DNA of 64,000 nucleotides, taken from NCBI GenBank assembly GCA_002118135.1, contig BDIU01000253.1, positions 62,001-126,000 of the forward strand, written 5' to 3'. Numbering within the stretch: the first letter of the stretch is position 1; every line of letters begins with the position of its first letter. The DNA is from Trebouxia sp. TZW2008. Taxonomy: Eukaryota; Chlorophyta; Trebouxiophyceae; Trebouxiales; Trebouxiaceae. Positions 46,066 to 57,689 of this stretch are shown here, in pieces. The position numbers and the translations under genes are program-made. The notes under the pieces were generated by a model. That model worked only from the letters and a program-made list of their open reading frames with translations, was not told where the DNA came from and did not search any database.

Positions 46066-48126
46066 TGTGCTGTATCTGTGACTCCACTTGCCTTGCTTCC
46101 CTCAACTGCTCCAACACCCCATCTACAGCACTGTACCATTGCTGCCTAGTATGTTGCCTGGCCTCTTTTGGAAAGTCCAAGAAATGCATGCGTATCAACT
46201 CCCAGTGAACCTGTGCTCTTGAACCAATGGCACTCAGCGTTGAGGTTGATGCTGACTTGGGCATCGAGTTTGCACCCAGCCCCATGCGCTGTCGCTGATG
46301 CACAATGCCTGCTTTGCTAAGACCTTGCTGCTTGCCTGCACAGGAGACATAATAGCAAATCAGTCCTGCACATGGCGCACATTGTTTGAGGCAACAATTC
46401 TGACACACCAAACAAAGCAGTCCAAACAATATGCATGCAGTGTGACCAGACAGGGAGCAAGACAACACTTGGCGCAAGGCAGCAGTCAGTACACAAAACA
46501 TATGCTTTCAGCTTGTCAGAGCGAGTGGCAACATAGACGCTCTCTAGGTACAGCTTTGGCCAGCACAAGCTTTGCATGCCTCCTCAGCACAGCTTGACAG
46601 ACACAAGCAAAATACAGAATTGGACAACAAAAGTGAGAATCATGATAGCAAGGCATCGCTTGACACTGAGCAAGGCATTTCTTGATACTAACCTGGCCAC
46701 TTGATGTGCAGCACAACTGCAGTCATGTCACCATGCACGTCTCCCCTTCTGCGCCTGACAGGCTGCCGGCCACCCCACTTGTAGTTGCCAATGTCACCAG
46801 CCCACAGAGACTGCAGCTGTGACACATGCCTAATGGCTCGCATCCTGGGATCCCGCATCCTCTTGGTGCGCTGTGTCACATTGTGCAGGGCATAGTTGGT
46901 CAGATGGGCTGCACCATTGCCGTGTGAGGCTGTGGGTACTGACGCGTAGTAGTGCTGCATGCGTAGCAGTGCATTCTGTGCTGTCACGTCTCGCCTGCAT
47001 AGCAAAGCAATGGCACTGTTACTTAAAAGAACGCACAGCGAAGCAGTTGGCATTGTTCTGTTCAGAATCAGGAAGCAGGCTAAGCCAAACTACTAATGCC
47101 CTCAAATCAGCAGATACTGCAAGTTGCTTCAACACTGCAACACTGCAATTTGTTGAGTATCAATGATCAGTGTGATGCCAGTTGTACATTGAGGAGTATT
47201 AGCTTGACAATTGTCTCAGTCAGGAGCTTATTCCTAAAGTTTGTGCAAAGTGAGGTGCTCACCAGAGTCCTTGAGAGCCAAGGATGATGGTGTCGACCTT
47301 CTGTGTCAGCTGCACTGTGGCAATACCGCTACTAAGGCTGCCAGGTGTGCTGCTGCTAGACTGACTGCTGCTGGCAGCTGACTTGCCCATGTCAACTGCA
47401 ACCTGCACTTGACCCTGACTATCCCTGGAGCCTACTATGGCTCTGCAGGCCCCTGTGCTGGCCAAGTATAGTGTGTTTGTGGACAAGTCAACATATGCTG
47501 CTGATAAGCTGACACCCTCCAGGACATTCCTGTTGAAGGGGTGCATGTCTCGCCATGCACGATCTAGGGAAAAGATGGCTGCTCTGATGGCCTTGTGCAC
47601 GTCGCCGACTGCTCGGATCTGATGGAGCAGCTCTCTGTGCAAGTTTCTCCTGAGGTAATTGCCTCCTTGAGCAGATCGTGAAGAAGTGATAGCAGCAGCG
47701 AACAGGTGCTTGACCGGTCCCGAACTGTCGACCTGAAAGCAATACAAAAACTGTTGAAGCAACGACGGATGGCAAATGCAAGACTGGAGGTGCATTCCTG
47801 ACCGGCGGCAAGCTTAAGCAGAGGAATCGCAAAACCTTTGATTGAGCGGGGACAAGTTTAGCAAACGACGGGCCTACCTCCAATATCTGCGCATCTCCAT
47901 AAGGGTCCAGAGCCTGATATCCGACCATGGAGTAGTCGATGCGAGGCTGCGCCAGCTCCGAGGAGGAACAACATCGGACCTCGCCAGCCCTTTCGCTGAG
48001 CCAGGAGGCCGGCATCTGCCGGTCGTGAGGCTCAACAGCCTTGCTGCCGGTCGACAGCCTCAGCGGCGCAGCTGAGGTCTGCTTGATAAGCTTGCGGCTG
48101 AAGCGAGCTGAGATGCGTTCTAGCAT
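45998..48126 (-). CDS. Divergent PP2C-like protein, probable pseudophosphatase
   Basis: Exon 1 (47878-48126) starts MLERISARFSRKLIKQTSAA, a basic Ser-rich likely mitochondrial or plastid targeting peptide, and includes SMVGYQALDPYGDAQILE. Exon 2 (47263-47732) gives VDSSGPVKHLFAAAI at the place of FDGHGG, GVSLSAAYVDLSTNTLYLAS and TGACRAIVGSRDSQG, and VDTIILGSQGLW. Exon 3 (about 46692-46995) gives QNALLRMQHYYAS, NGAAHLTNYALHN and GDVHGDMTAVVLHIKW. Exon 4 (from about 46340) ends in a helical tail at 45998. The order and spacing fit PP2C, closest to pyruvate-dehydrogenase-phosphatase-like members. Several metal-binding acidic residues are replaced: DGHGG is DSSG, GDSR is GACR and SDGLWD is SQGLWR. 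Loss of phosphatase activity is therefore likely. Confidence 0.78.
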
Positions 48127-50319
48127 GGTATATGTGTGAAGATAAGTCGCCAAGAGGCGGTGACTCCCGTGGGTCGCTCAAAACGACTGCTCACAGCAAG
48201 CCACTGACGCAGCAATATAGGTGCAGATGGCCTGACAGCCAGAAACGCTGGCGGTCCAGCGGTAGCATCCCACAATGGTGCCGCACAACTGTGCACATGT
48301 ATTGACATGCCGTTCGTCATGCTGTACGTAAACGGACTGTCAGTGGCTGAATTCCAATTTGCCAAGCCTTGATTGGCCATTTAAAGCCACGTGGTCAGCC
48401 TTGATAGCGTCATCTAGCCAGTGCTGTGCTGTGATGCTCCGTTCAGGCAACTCTGCAAACCAGCATTTTGCGGGTTTGTGACACACTGCGGTGGCGTGAT
48501 ACTTGATCAGCGATACCTGCTCCAGCTCCAAACGATTGAGTGCCAACATGACAATCCTGTGTACAATAGTTCCTTATTTTGTCTCTTGTAAGCACTCCGA
48601 TGACAGCAAGCAGATAAAGGTTGGAACTTAAAGCTAAGATTCTTTTGAGCTCTCAAAGCTTACGTGCATGGTGTTTGTGCACTGTCAGTCTCGCACGAGC
48701 CTGAAATATGTTGTGATCAGAGGCATGTTGCCTGTGCGACCTGTCTCGCAGCTGTTGAACTGATCACGGAAGTAATGCGCTAATTTTAAACTCACCTGCA
48801 GTGAAGATCAACCCGTTGGTGACATACAGCGTTGGTTTCGTGAATTAAATCAGTTTTGTCTTCACCTGGCCCAAACAGCAGCCATGCCCTGACTCAACGC
48901 ATCCGACCTCTGCAGACATCTGCCAGCTGTTTTGCAGATGCCTGCAGTATTGCTGTTGTTATGTTGATGTGGCATGGGTGAAAGTGCTTTGTATGCATGC
49001 ATGAGTCGTCTAACTCTGTCACATGTTACAGCTCATACAAAAATACATGCGTGTTGCAGATCAATACACGGTATACATATTTTTTACACATTGTCGGACT
49101 TATGAAGCAGCACTCCTCGTTTTCCATTCAGGACAGGATTGAAGAGACAGCTAAGACCAAGTGACCACTTGTATACCATCAGAGCTCCACGCTAGCTACT
49201 GTATGTGAGCTGCAGGTATGCTTGCTGGTTTGGACGGTCAGCAGCAAGCCAGCACCAGCATCTGCAGTACACTAAAGCACTTTGAGAGGTCATCTCTTCA
49301 CCCTGAATGTTCAAAGGTAGGCACAGCTTCTGCCACCTCGCCATCGGACAAGTCTTGTCCTGAACATGTGGCACATGGCATGCATCAGCTTGGTTCTAAA
49401 TCCAGAAGTCTGCAATAGATTGTGCCTGTGCAGCCCCCTGTGGGCGATGGTCCTCCTGGTAGTTCTTAGCCCTGCTTTGAGGAGCCTCGAATGGGACATT
49501 GCATCATCATAGGTCAACTGCGAATGTTCAGGTGAGAAGCTTGCAACTGTGCACAGCAATTGCAGATGCTAGAGGTGTCACAGCAGACTTGTGTCACTGG
49601 CTGCAGCGTACAGATACATTTGCGCAGCAATGCCCTGACTTTGGGGCTTGGCATGCAGCGCACACGTTGTGCTGAGCTGCTGGGTATCTGCTTTGGTCCA
49701 CTCCGGCTGTGTTTGTCATTGCTATTGGTCTAGGTCAACAGCTGGCATTCTTGATGTGTTTCTGCTCACCACCAGCAAGCTGCAAATCACACGCGTGACT
49801 GCTCAGCTGCTGTGCTGCCACAGGACTATGAGTTTTGACCAATGACATATACAGTACATTATTGACTTCAAAAAAACAGTGATAGCTGAGCCATTGCTTC
49901 TACTTTGATGCCTTATATTATCATAGTCAACCAATGTTCATTTAGATCTTGATGGCAATCTCATCTGACATGCACACAGCTACTTCAGCCACTACATGGG
50001 CACAACACAAACTGGTTCAAGCAGATGTTGTCAGCTAACCATCATCCTAGTCACAGATCACACCAACAATCTTCAACAGAAAACCCCAAAAGGCAAAGAC
50101 CATAAGAGCGCATGAACATCAGTAGACCGGGTTGACAAGAGCTGATCTGAATTATGACTCGACTGCCTGCCTTATTGTTTGGTAATGTATCGCCCATCAC
50201 AATTGTGTCCAGGCAGACAAAGCTGCAAAGCTTGGCCTACTCTATTATGTCTGACCAGGCCCAAGTGGTCATCAGTAGATCATAGTGACAGGCTGTAGGC
50301 ATGCTGAGCTGAAAGCTGA
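48127..50319. other. Region without a confident gene; one candidate exon
   Basis: A minus-strand ATG frame at 48340-48549 (MLALNRLELEQVSLIKYHAT) and a plus-strand stretch at 49217-49316 bounded by AG and GT (GLDGQQQASTSICSTLKHFE) are both open, but neither has recognisable homology or partner exons. The second could belong to an unrecognised plus-strand gene between about 49.0 and 50.1 kb. The rest is A/T-richer, without repeats of note. Confidence 0.3.
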
Positions 50320-52009
50320 TCAGACTGAAAGCAAAGCGTCCATCTCATCTTCCTCTTCCTCCTTTTTCTGCAGATGCCAGCAGAACTTGTCAAAAATGTG
50401 CATCCCGCTAGTTGCTTGTCATGCTCAGCTTGACTGTTAGTGCACCTTGAACGCTGTGCGTAAGTTGAATTGGGCCACAAGCTTGCTTTACAACTGGAGT
50501 CATAGCATACACAGCATGGCTGAAGAGAGTGCGTGATTGCTGAAAATATTTGCTTGATGACACCTGCGCATACTGCATGCCCCCTTGCAGTCAAACTGCT
50601 GTGAAGAGCGCGCAATGTGCAGACATCAACAAACACATAGTTGTAGCAAAAGTTTACTTTCCCCAGCTTTGCTCCCATGCTCTATATGCAACCCCTCAAA
50701 GGCAAAATTCCCTGACAATGTGTACAGGCACAGCAACAAAAAGACCCTAGATTGCAAATGAGCTTTCGCTATTGTGTGCTGACCTTATCATCTTTTGTCT
50801 CTGCAGGAGTGGAGCTCTCCTCTTCCTCTCCCTCTTGCTTTCTGCCGTACACATCAATGCTCATATCCTGCTTGACATTATCTGAGTCATTGACAATGTT
50901 CTCAAAGTTCAACACTCTCTTCTCGTCTAGGTTATAGTTGAAGTTGCTCTTGTTCTGACCCAGAGGCACAATGTCCCTGCATTGCAAGCATGTCTTAGTC
51001 ACAATGTCCCTGCATTGCAAGCATGTCTTAGTCACAATGTCCCTGCATTGCATGCATGTCTAGATCACATTGTCCCTGCGTTGTATGCATCCCTTAATCA
51101 CAATGTCCCTGCATTGCATGCATGTGCTCCAAAGCAAACTCCAAAGCCTAGTCTGGTGCAAACTGAGGACAATGTTCTGTGCAACTGTCTGCTCATCACA
51201 GCTTTGCAGGCAAGTCGCTCTGAACGCAGCGCTATGGATGCAGTGCTATGTCTCAGCAGAACGCAGAACGTACAGCAAGTTGTCTTGTGCATGCGCCCGC
51301 AGCCAAGTCCTTGCGCTGGCCCCGCAGCGGAAGTCAAAGTCTTCACAGTACAGCCCCTCAGAGAATGTGTCTGGGAGCGTTGTGCGGTCTTTGCTCATAG
51401 CCTCCTGAAAGCTGAGACTGGTTACATGCTTGAAACAAGTCTTGGCACCTGCAGAAAAGCAGTTCCTGCTAATTTTGGTTTTTAGACCAATGCAATGCAT
51501 GAGAGCGTGTGCAAGCCCTGCAGCAAGAGCGCAACAGGATTGGGGTGAGGCATCAAGTCTGCTGTAGATTTGCTGAGCATACCAGCAGCCATGCACTCCA
51601 AGGAATTTGCAGTGATAGGTTCTATTACAAACTTGTCCGTCAACTTGCCCTCCTCTGTCTTCTCAAAACAATGTGCTAAGCCCTGTGGACAATCGAGCAT
51701 CAGGCATATGCAGCAAGAGATGGGTCGTCGGGAGTCAGCTCAAACGAGTATGCTCTGCAGTTTGCGCACCAAGGTCAGGTATGCATCTGGCGCTGTACTC
51801 CAGTCGTCTCCATGCAGACCGGCCCTCGTCTGGACGTATCGTCGCTGAGGCCTCGCTTGTTGTTGTGTTGTAAAGGTTTGAAGGCTGACAACGTGTCGCT
51901 GTGGGTGAAGACGCTGAACGTTGGCACATCTGCACTGGGTAGGCCGAGGAGCACTGGCCAGAGGCAAGCATGTCATCATTTGCTGCGACATCGCACCGAT
52001 CTGCATCAT
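50320..52009 (-). CDS. Probable chloroplast protein of unknown function
   Basis: Exon 1 starts at ATG 52009 and is Gln/Arg/Thr-rich (LPLASAPRPTQCRCANVQRL), consistent with a plastid transit peptide, then GDDWSTAPDAYLTLVRKLQS. The exon at about 51583-51680 gives GLAHCFEKTEEGKLTDKFVI and EPITANSLECMAA. The exon at about 51250-51452 gives AKTCFKHVTSLSFQEAMSKD, RTTLPDTFSEGLYCEDFDFR and TWLRAHAQDNLL. The exon at about 50790-50975 gives DIVPLGQNKSNFNYNLDEKR and VLNFENIVND, then an acidic region. The last exon is a Glu-rich tail (KKEEEEDEMDALLSV), with the stop at 50320. The compact conserved-looking blocks suggest a real single-copy protein. I do not recognise the family and give no function. The intron before the fourth exon holds a 33-bp array that repeats its acceptor. 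Confidence 0.65.
50968..51124 (-). repeat. 33-bp tandem array multiplying a 3' splice acceptor
   Basis: About five units of a 33-bp sequence (plus strand ACAATGTCCCTGCATTGCAA then GCATGTCTTAGTC) occupy this stretch. On the minus strand each unit ends ...CTTGCAATGCAG|GGACATTGTG, which is the intron end and exon start of the exon encoding DIVPLGQ. Only the last unit runs into coding sequence. The units are otherwise nearly identical, so the array is young. Confidence 0.95.
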
Positions 52010-53084
52010 GCTTGACTGGGCTGGGGACGTGAAGGAAGGACACTATTTGTGCGACAACTTTTGCAAGCGTGAGATCACAGCAGGATCGCTTCGTTAGGGT
52101 CGCTTGTAGGTTTTAATGCTGTGGTAAGAGCTGTGAATTCCTCTTCTTCCTCATCTGGAATTGTCATGAACAGCGCTAGCGTCTTGCGACGGTCTACAGA
52201 GCTCCCAGGAAAGACTCAAGCGTTGCTTGAGCTTGCGCGGTATCAGCTTGAACGACGGCCACCGGGCCCTGAATTAGTGCTAGAAGCGCAGAATGCATCG
52301 TTGGAAAGATGATCAAGTACTTGTCTATGCAGGCATGGGTCCTTTTGTTACAGTCTTCTGAACGATCAAGCGAAGCACGCTATTTTGATACGAGAGCGGT
52401 GACATGTTGCGGGTTGCTGTTGTCAATGCCTGCTCTCCTGATCATATGAACATCTGATCCGCAGCAGGTCAGCTGATCATGCTCTGCTTCAAGTGCCAAG
52501 GGTTTGCCAACCAATTGCCACACAGAACAGATCTGTATGATAATCAGCACACAAAGGCTTTGAGACGCTGCTGCATAAGGCCGTTGTGAAGGCTCCAATG
52601 CTGCTACTCAGGCATGCAAGCGCATAAGAGATGAAGCTGGAGGGAGCCATGCCTGCTGTGCGAAGGTGCTTCACATCATTGGCTAATCCTTACAGCCTCA
52701 CAACATAAGTAAGGCAACCCTCACGTGAGTGATTCAGCATGCCTTACATACACAATATGCAACATTTCAGAAGCCGCTTGAGAAGGTCATCACTGCATTT
52801 TGCCATTGACCCATTCTAGGCAAGTCCATTCGTGACCTAAGGCGTGACTTCTGTCCCGTAACAATGGCTCGCTTCAGCAGCAGATTGTGCTAAGCCGCAG
52901 ACTTCAGCATGCCTACGCCGAAGCAGCAGTGTATGTTGCAAACTGTTAACGTGCACATGCTACAAGTTTCGACGGTCCCTTCGCTTGAACGGTGTGTCGG
53001 TTCTCACGCTTGCTAGCCTTTCTGCACCAAACTTCTGCTACTGAGTCGTTGTTCAAGACGTCTCGCTAGCAGTTTGCGCAGCGC
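52010..53084. other. Divergent intergenic region with one small ORF
   Basis: A plus-strand ATG frame at 52166-52312 encodes 48 residues (MNSASVLRRSTELPGKTQAL, then an Arg/Glu/Leu-rich end). It might be a short protein or a first exon; no homology is recognised. The remainder is upstream sequence for the chloroplast protein (minus) and the bZIP gene (plus), without clear motifs. Confidence 0.35.
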
Positions 53085-56000
53085 ATGTCGTCTCCGCCCC
53101 GATGGAACTTGCCGCCAAGTTCAAGCCCTTTCGGATTGGCAAGCCCGCAAGCCGGCCTGCAGCTCGAGGACTTCGACGAAATCTTACTGCCGCGAGCTGA
53201 GCAAGATGCTCTGCTAGCTGGTCCCGGCCCGGACGAGAGCCTCGAGGACCTGTTGCCTTTGCATGCACATACGGGTCCAAGTGCATTAGCACAAAGTGCA
53301 AGGCTAGATGCGGCAGTTGTGGGAGCTTCTCAGGCATCTGCAGAGCAGCAAGGCAACAGCTCAGCTTCCAGTGAAGTTGCCAATCAAGAGCAGGAGCTGT
53401 CTGCTGATCCTGGCTCTCTTCCTAGCACAAGAAGAACGCACAGTGCGCCTTCGAATTCCTCCTTGGAAAGAAAACTAGAAGTCAACAGAGCAGCGCAGAA
53501 AAGATTCAGACAGCGCCAAAAGGTCTTGCACTCATCTGCGTTGAGTAAATCTTGCCTGCCTGCCGCTATGCGCAGCATTGAGATCTTTATCAGCATAGTT
53601 TCACTGCATTCTGAGTATCCTATCTAGCTACCACAACATGCTGCACATGTCAAGCGTGTTTAACATGTAGCAATGCTGGTCGTCATCTAGGCTGTGCAGT
53701 CAGAGTGATGACAGCAGTTGGCACTTTTGTTGCAATTGGTTTTACAGTTACAGTGGCCATATGCAACAATGCAGGCCAGAGCACAGCAAGTGGAAGAGCA
53801 GCTTGCCACAACCAAATCACAGCTTGACGAGCTTAGGCAAGCTCAGGCGGAGCTTGAAATGCGCAATCAGCTGCTGGAAAGCGCTGCAAAAGCGCAAAGT
53901 GCGCTGTCCACACAGCCTGAGGATGCTCTTCTTTGGAAGGTATGCAAAAACCAAAAATGAAGATCTGCAACGCTTGAGTTGTTGCCAGCTCGACTGTGAC
54001 TCTATGCCTTTCATCAGCGGGACATTCGCCTTTTCTTTGAGGCAAACACTGATCAGCTGCCTTTGGTTGCCAAACACATTCACCTGTGCTTTCAAGCCAG
54101 GAAGTCTGATGAGTCACATCTGGGCCCCTACCCCGGACTGTAAATTCTATTTATGACTGATTGATTGACTATGTGAGATGATGGGGTTGAGTTGAGAGCA
54201 AACCCAAACTATCATGTGGGGCTTGTGCTCAGCTTTCATGCGTCAAGCCAAATCCACCAACCCTTACTCAAATGTCAAGCATTCAATACATGCCAACTGG
54301 CTCTTGCATGCCAGACACCTTCCATGGCACATACACTGATGCATTTGCTGCCTGGTAACGCCATGCAACATGTTTGCTTGTTCACGTGACGCATTTTACC
54401 TGGAGGCTGACTCTGTGACACAGTCCACTGCTTAGTGGAGGCCTGAACCCTGCACTGCCACCAATGAATCTGCACTTGCTGTGATCCAGGGGGTGGCGGC
54501 CTGGCAGGAACAAGTTCAGCTCAATCAACATCAGCTGAACGCATTGGCGCTGGCTTGGAAGTTGATTCATTTGAGCATCTCCCCAAAAGTTGCATCACCA
54601 GCAGCCTATGACAGCGTTTGCTGTGGTTCAGGGAGACGCAGCCTGGCAGGAACAAGTCCAATTGAATCAACATTAGCTGACAGCATTGGCGCTGACTTGG
54701 AAGTTGCCTTCTTCTTTCATGTGGGAGTCTCACCCAAAGCACCAATGATGCATTACAAGCAGCCTATGACAGTTGATGTTGTGATCCAGGGTGATGCAGC
54801 CTGGCAGGAACAAGTCCAATTGAATCAACATCAGCTGAAGGCATTGTTGCTGACTTGGAAGTTGCCTTCTTCTTTCAGTGGGAGTCTCGCCCAGAGCACC
54901 AATGTTGCATTGCCAGCAGTCTATGACAGCGTTTTTTGTGGTACAGGGAGATGCAGCCTGGCAGGAGCAGGTTCAGCTGAACCAGCATAACCTGAAGGCG
55001 CTGGTGCTGACTGTTTGGCCGCAGAACCACTGGGTCTCTGTGAGGGAAGTGTCGCAGCTGCCTTTGGCCAAGTTTGCCAACCTGTATACGGTAAGAACTT
55101 GCAGTAGCCTGCGTGGAACATTAAGGTGTTGACGTGCCTCAATGTGTGGAAAGCTGAAGTTGACACAAGGCGCTCAACAAGCATTGTTACCGTAAGTTGT
55201 GCCATTGATGCTAAAGGCTGACATGCATCTTGCTCATGTTGCCAGTACCACCCATCATGCTATAGCATACATTGGCCAGCTGTTCAAACTCTGCATTCAA
55301 CCAGCAAATTATGCTCACCACCCACCGCAGCACTTCCAATGGACACCAGCGACTATGAGCACACAGTCTTTTCCAGTGCAAGAACCTTGCAGTGTCAGAG
55401 GCTTGAAACAGTGTGGGGTGTTGCCTGCAGCTGTATGTACAGAAGCTGGCAACATGTCTGCTTGATGAGCCCCAAGGCAGCGCTGCGCCGCTTAACTTGC
55501 TGAGGTGGACAGCTGAAGTCTCTAGTCTGGTACAAATGCAATCTGCCAACACCTGTCATCTCACTGTAGCTGCTTGCAAGTCACTTCAGATCAGCACTGT
55601 GCGGGTTTTACCTAATGCATGTGTCGTCAACAACAGTGTACTGATCAGCACAGTACAGCAGCACTGTTATGTAATGCACTCTGACATTTCCAGCAACTGT
55701 GGCATGCTTGGCGAAGCACTGGCTTGTGTTTGACTGCAGCATGTATGCAAGCAAATACTGCTTGTAAGCACAGTCTGCTGCAGTCTTTGTACCTGTGCCT
55801 GCTAGCCATGCCTGCCACTCTGCCTCAAATGTCATGCATCACTTCAGCATACAAAGACGTCTGACAACCCTGACCCATCACATGAATGTTTGATGAGGAA
55901 GAGAAACGTGTGATGCAGGTCTTGGCAGTGGCACTATGCAACCCCAGCATGCTTCACCAGTTCTGCAGCAGCCGACTGGACTTGGGCAGCGTGGTCCAGG

Positions 56001-57689
56001 AGAAAGCCACTGACGTCTGCTACTCACGCTTGCTGGTGAGTTTGACCTCTAGCCCAAGGCTGTATATAGCTGATACTTGGTCTTGGCATGCATGAAGGCA
56101 CTGTCTGTTGCAGCAGTCATGTGCTCAGAGGATGTTGCGCTTGCTGCATGTGACTGCTCAGCACTAAGCTGCTGAATGCATGTGTAATGCATGACGGTAT
56201 GCCTTGCATGGGGGAAGTGCACGCGGTGCCATCCACTTTGTCACAAGAGTCATGCAGTCCTGTGTTCCATGCTGTATGTTGTGTGCTGCATGCTGTGTGT
56301 GCTGAGCTAAGCTGCTGGCGCTGTCAGGGATCTGTTTGTCACAATCATGCAATGTATGGGAGAGCACATTGCTTTGAAAGGCCTGAGTGACCCCCTGAGA
56401 GCCTTTCGAGCAGGGGGCCGTCCTGCTTTTTGTAGTACATGTCAATTGGACTATTGCTTACGAGCATTGCCAAAGCGTGCTACAGTGCATCTGCATGCAT
56501 TCATGTGTTATCCTACCTGAATGGTATCAGTGCAGCAGTCATGCTCAGTGCCTTCTTTGCTCGGTGCTCAGTGCTCAGCAGCCATCTGGTTTGCATTGTG
56601 TGCTTATGTGGGCTCCTTGCTAAGTGCCCGTGTGCTCAATGCTGAACAGCCTTCTGAGTTGCATCGTGTGGTTGTCTGAGTCCAGATAGCCATGCTGTAC
56701 ACAGAGGATCAAGTGCAGGACTTGCTGCTGCTGCGACGCCTTTTCTATGGCAGACAAGCCCAGCTTCTCAAGCAGCGGCAGGCTTTAGTCAACCAGCTGT
56801 CATCCCAGGAAGGCAGCATTTTGGAGCCTGAGGCTCAGAACAATTATGAGGCCTTCACCGGAGTTGCTGCTGAGTTGCGAGCAAATGCTGCTGAGGAGCA
56901 GATCCTGCTGCTGCAGTGCTGCTGTGCCTGCTTCAGAGGGGTGAGAGTTCTTTTGTTCTGTTGAGAACTTCTATCATCCACTTGTATCACAATAACACTG
57001 AATTGGCATTTAGAGATGCTGCTGACCTTTTTGCTAGCCAGCTTGCACAGCATTTGTGATTGTCAGTACTGTGCGCTGCAAGTTTGCAATGCAGTAGCAA
57101 GACCTGGCACGAAGTCAGTGACATCAGCGCCCGTATCAAGTCAGGCTGGCTGTCAAATCAAGCCATGTCCAAACGCCATGCTTGCTGTGTTGAACCTGGC
57201 TGTCCAGTCTTCCTCTTGAGGGCTGCTCTTGAGTTGTGCTGTTGACTTGTGCTATTGGTACCTGGTGCTGAATCTTGTGTCTCAGTCTTGTTGTTGACTG
57301 TTCCTGTTGAGCGCTCATGTCCTGGTCGGACCTTGCAATTGCATGAGACTGACCTGCGCGGCATGTGTTGGCAGATTCATACCAGCAAGCAGTGTGCAAC
57401 AGGCGTGGTGCACATGTACCCCTTTCCCCTGCTAAGAGACCGCCTCTTTTCTATGCTCGCAAGTGAGAGAGGAGAGCCTTCTGTGCAAGACATACTCAAC
57501 GACAGCAGCAAATCTGACCTGCAACATGTGGCAGAGTGGCGGCATGTGATTGACTACCTGGAAACTGTGACATTGAGCAATTTGGAAGTTCATGTACCCT
57601 TGATTCAAGCCATGACAGGCCCCGTGCAGAGTGGCCGGCTACCCACAGAAGAGCAGCAGCTTTCTGGCATTCCTCCCAGGGCCATTTGA
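53085..57689 (+). CDS. bZIP transcription factor with long C-terminal region
   Basis: Exon 1 (53085-53522) starts MSSPPRWNLPPSSSPFGLAS, is acidic and Ser/Gln-rich, and ends with the basic region LEVNRAAQKRFRQRQK (consensus N-x7-R). Exon 2 (53775-53939) continues ARAQQVEEQLATTKSQLDEL and LEMRNQLLESAAK, the leucine zipper. Later recognisable exons give DIRLFFEANTDQLPLVAKHI (about 54025-54145), GDAAWQEQVQLNQHNLKALV and VWPQNHWVSVREVSQLPLAK (54949-55091), and QKLATCLLDEPQGSAAPLNL (about 55430-55545). Then come FDEEEKRVMQVLAVALCNPS (about 55885-56034), EDQVQDLLLLRRLFYGRQAQ (56687-56940), and a last exon from 57375 with VVHMYPFPLLRDRLFSMLAS, stop at 57689. The basic region and zipper make DNA binding certain. 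The C-terminal domain is not recognised. Some joins between 54.1 and 55.0 kb are out of phase as read, so a small exon may be missing. Confidence 0.82.
54483..54948 (+). repeat. Three ~150-bp copies of a bZIP-gene exon start
   Basis: Before the true exon at 54949, the block encoding GDAAWQEQVQLNQHQLKAL recurs at about 54487, 54637 and 54790, each with an upstream GTG(A/G)T(C/T)CAGGG acceptor and a shared downstream CCAGCAGCCTATGACAG segment. The copies are truncated shortly after the Leu-Thr codons and do not reach VWPQNHW. One copy has an in-frame stop (CATTAGCTG). Confidence 0.92.

Noticed and set aside
50968..51124. 33-bp repeats as a CRISPR array
   Set aside because: Units are directly adjacent without spacers and match the neighbouring exon edge; the genome is eukaryotic.
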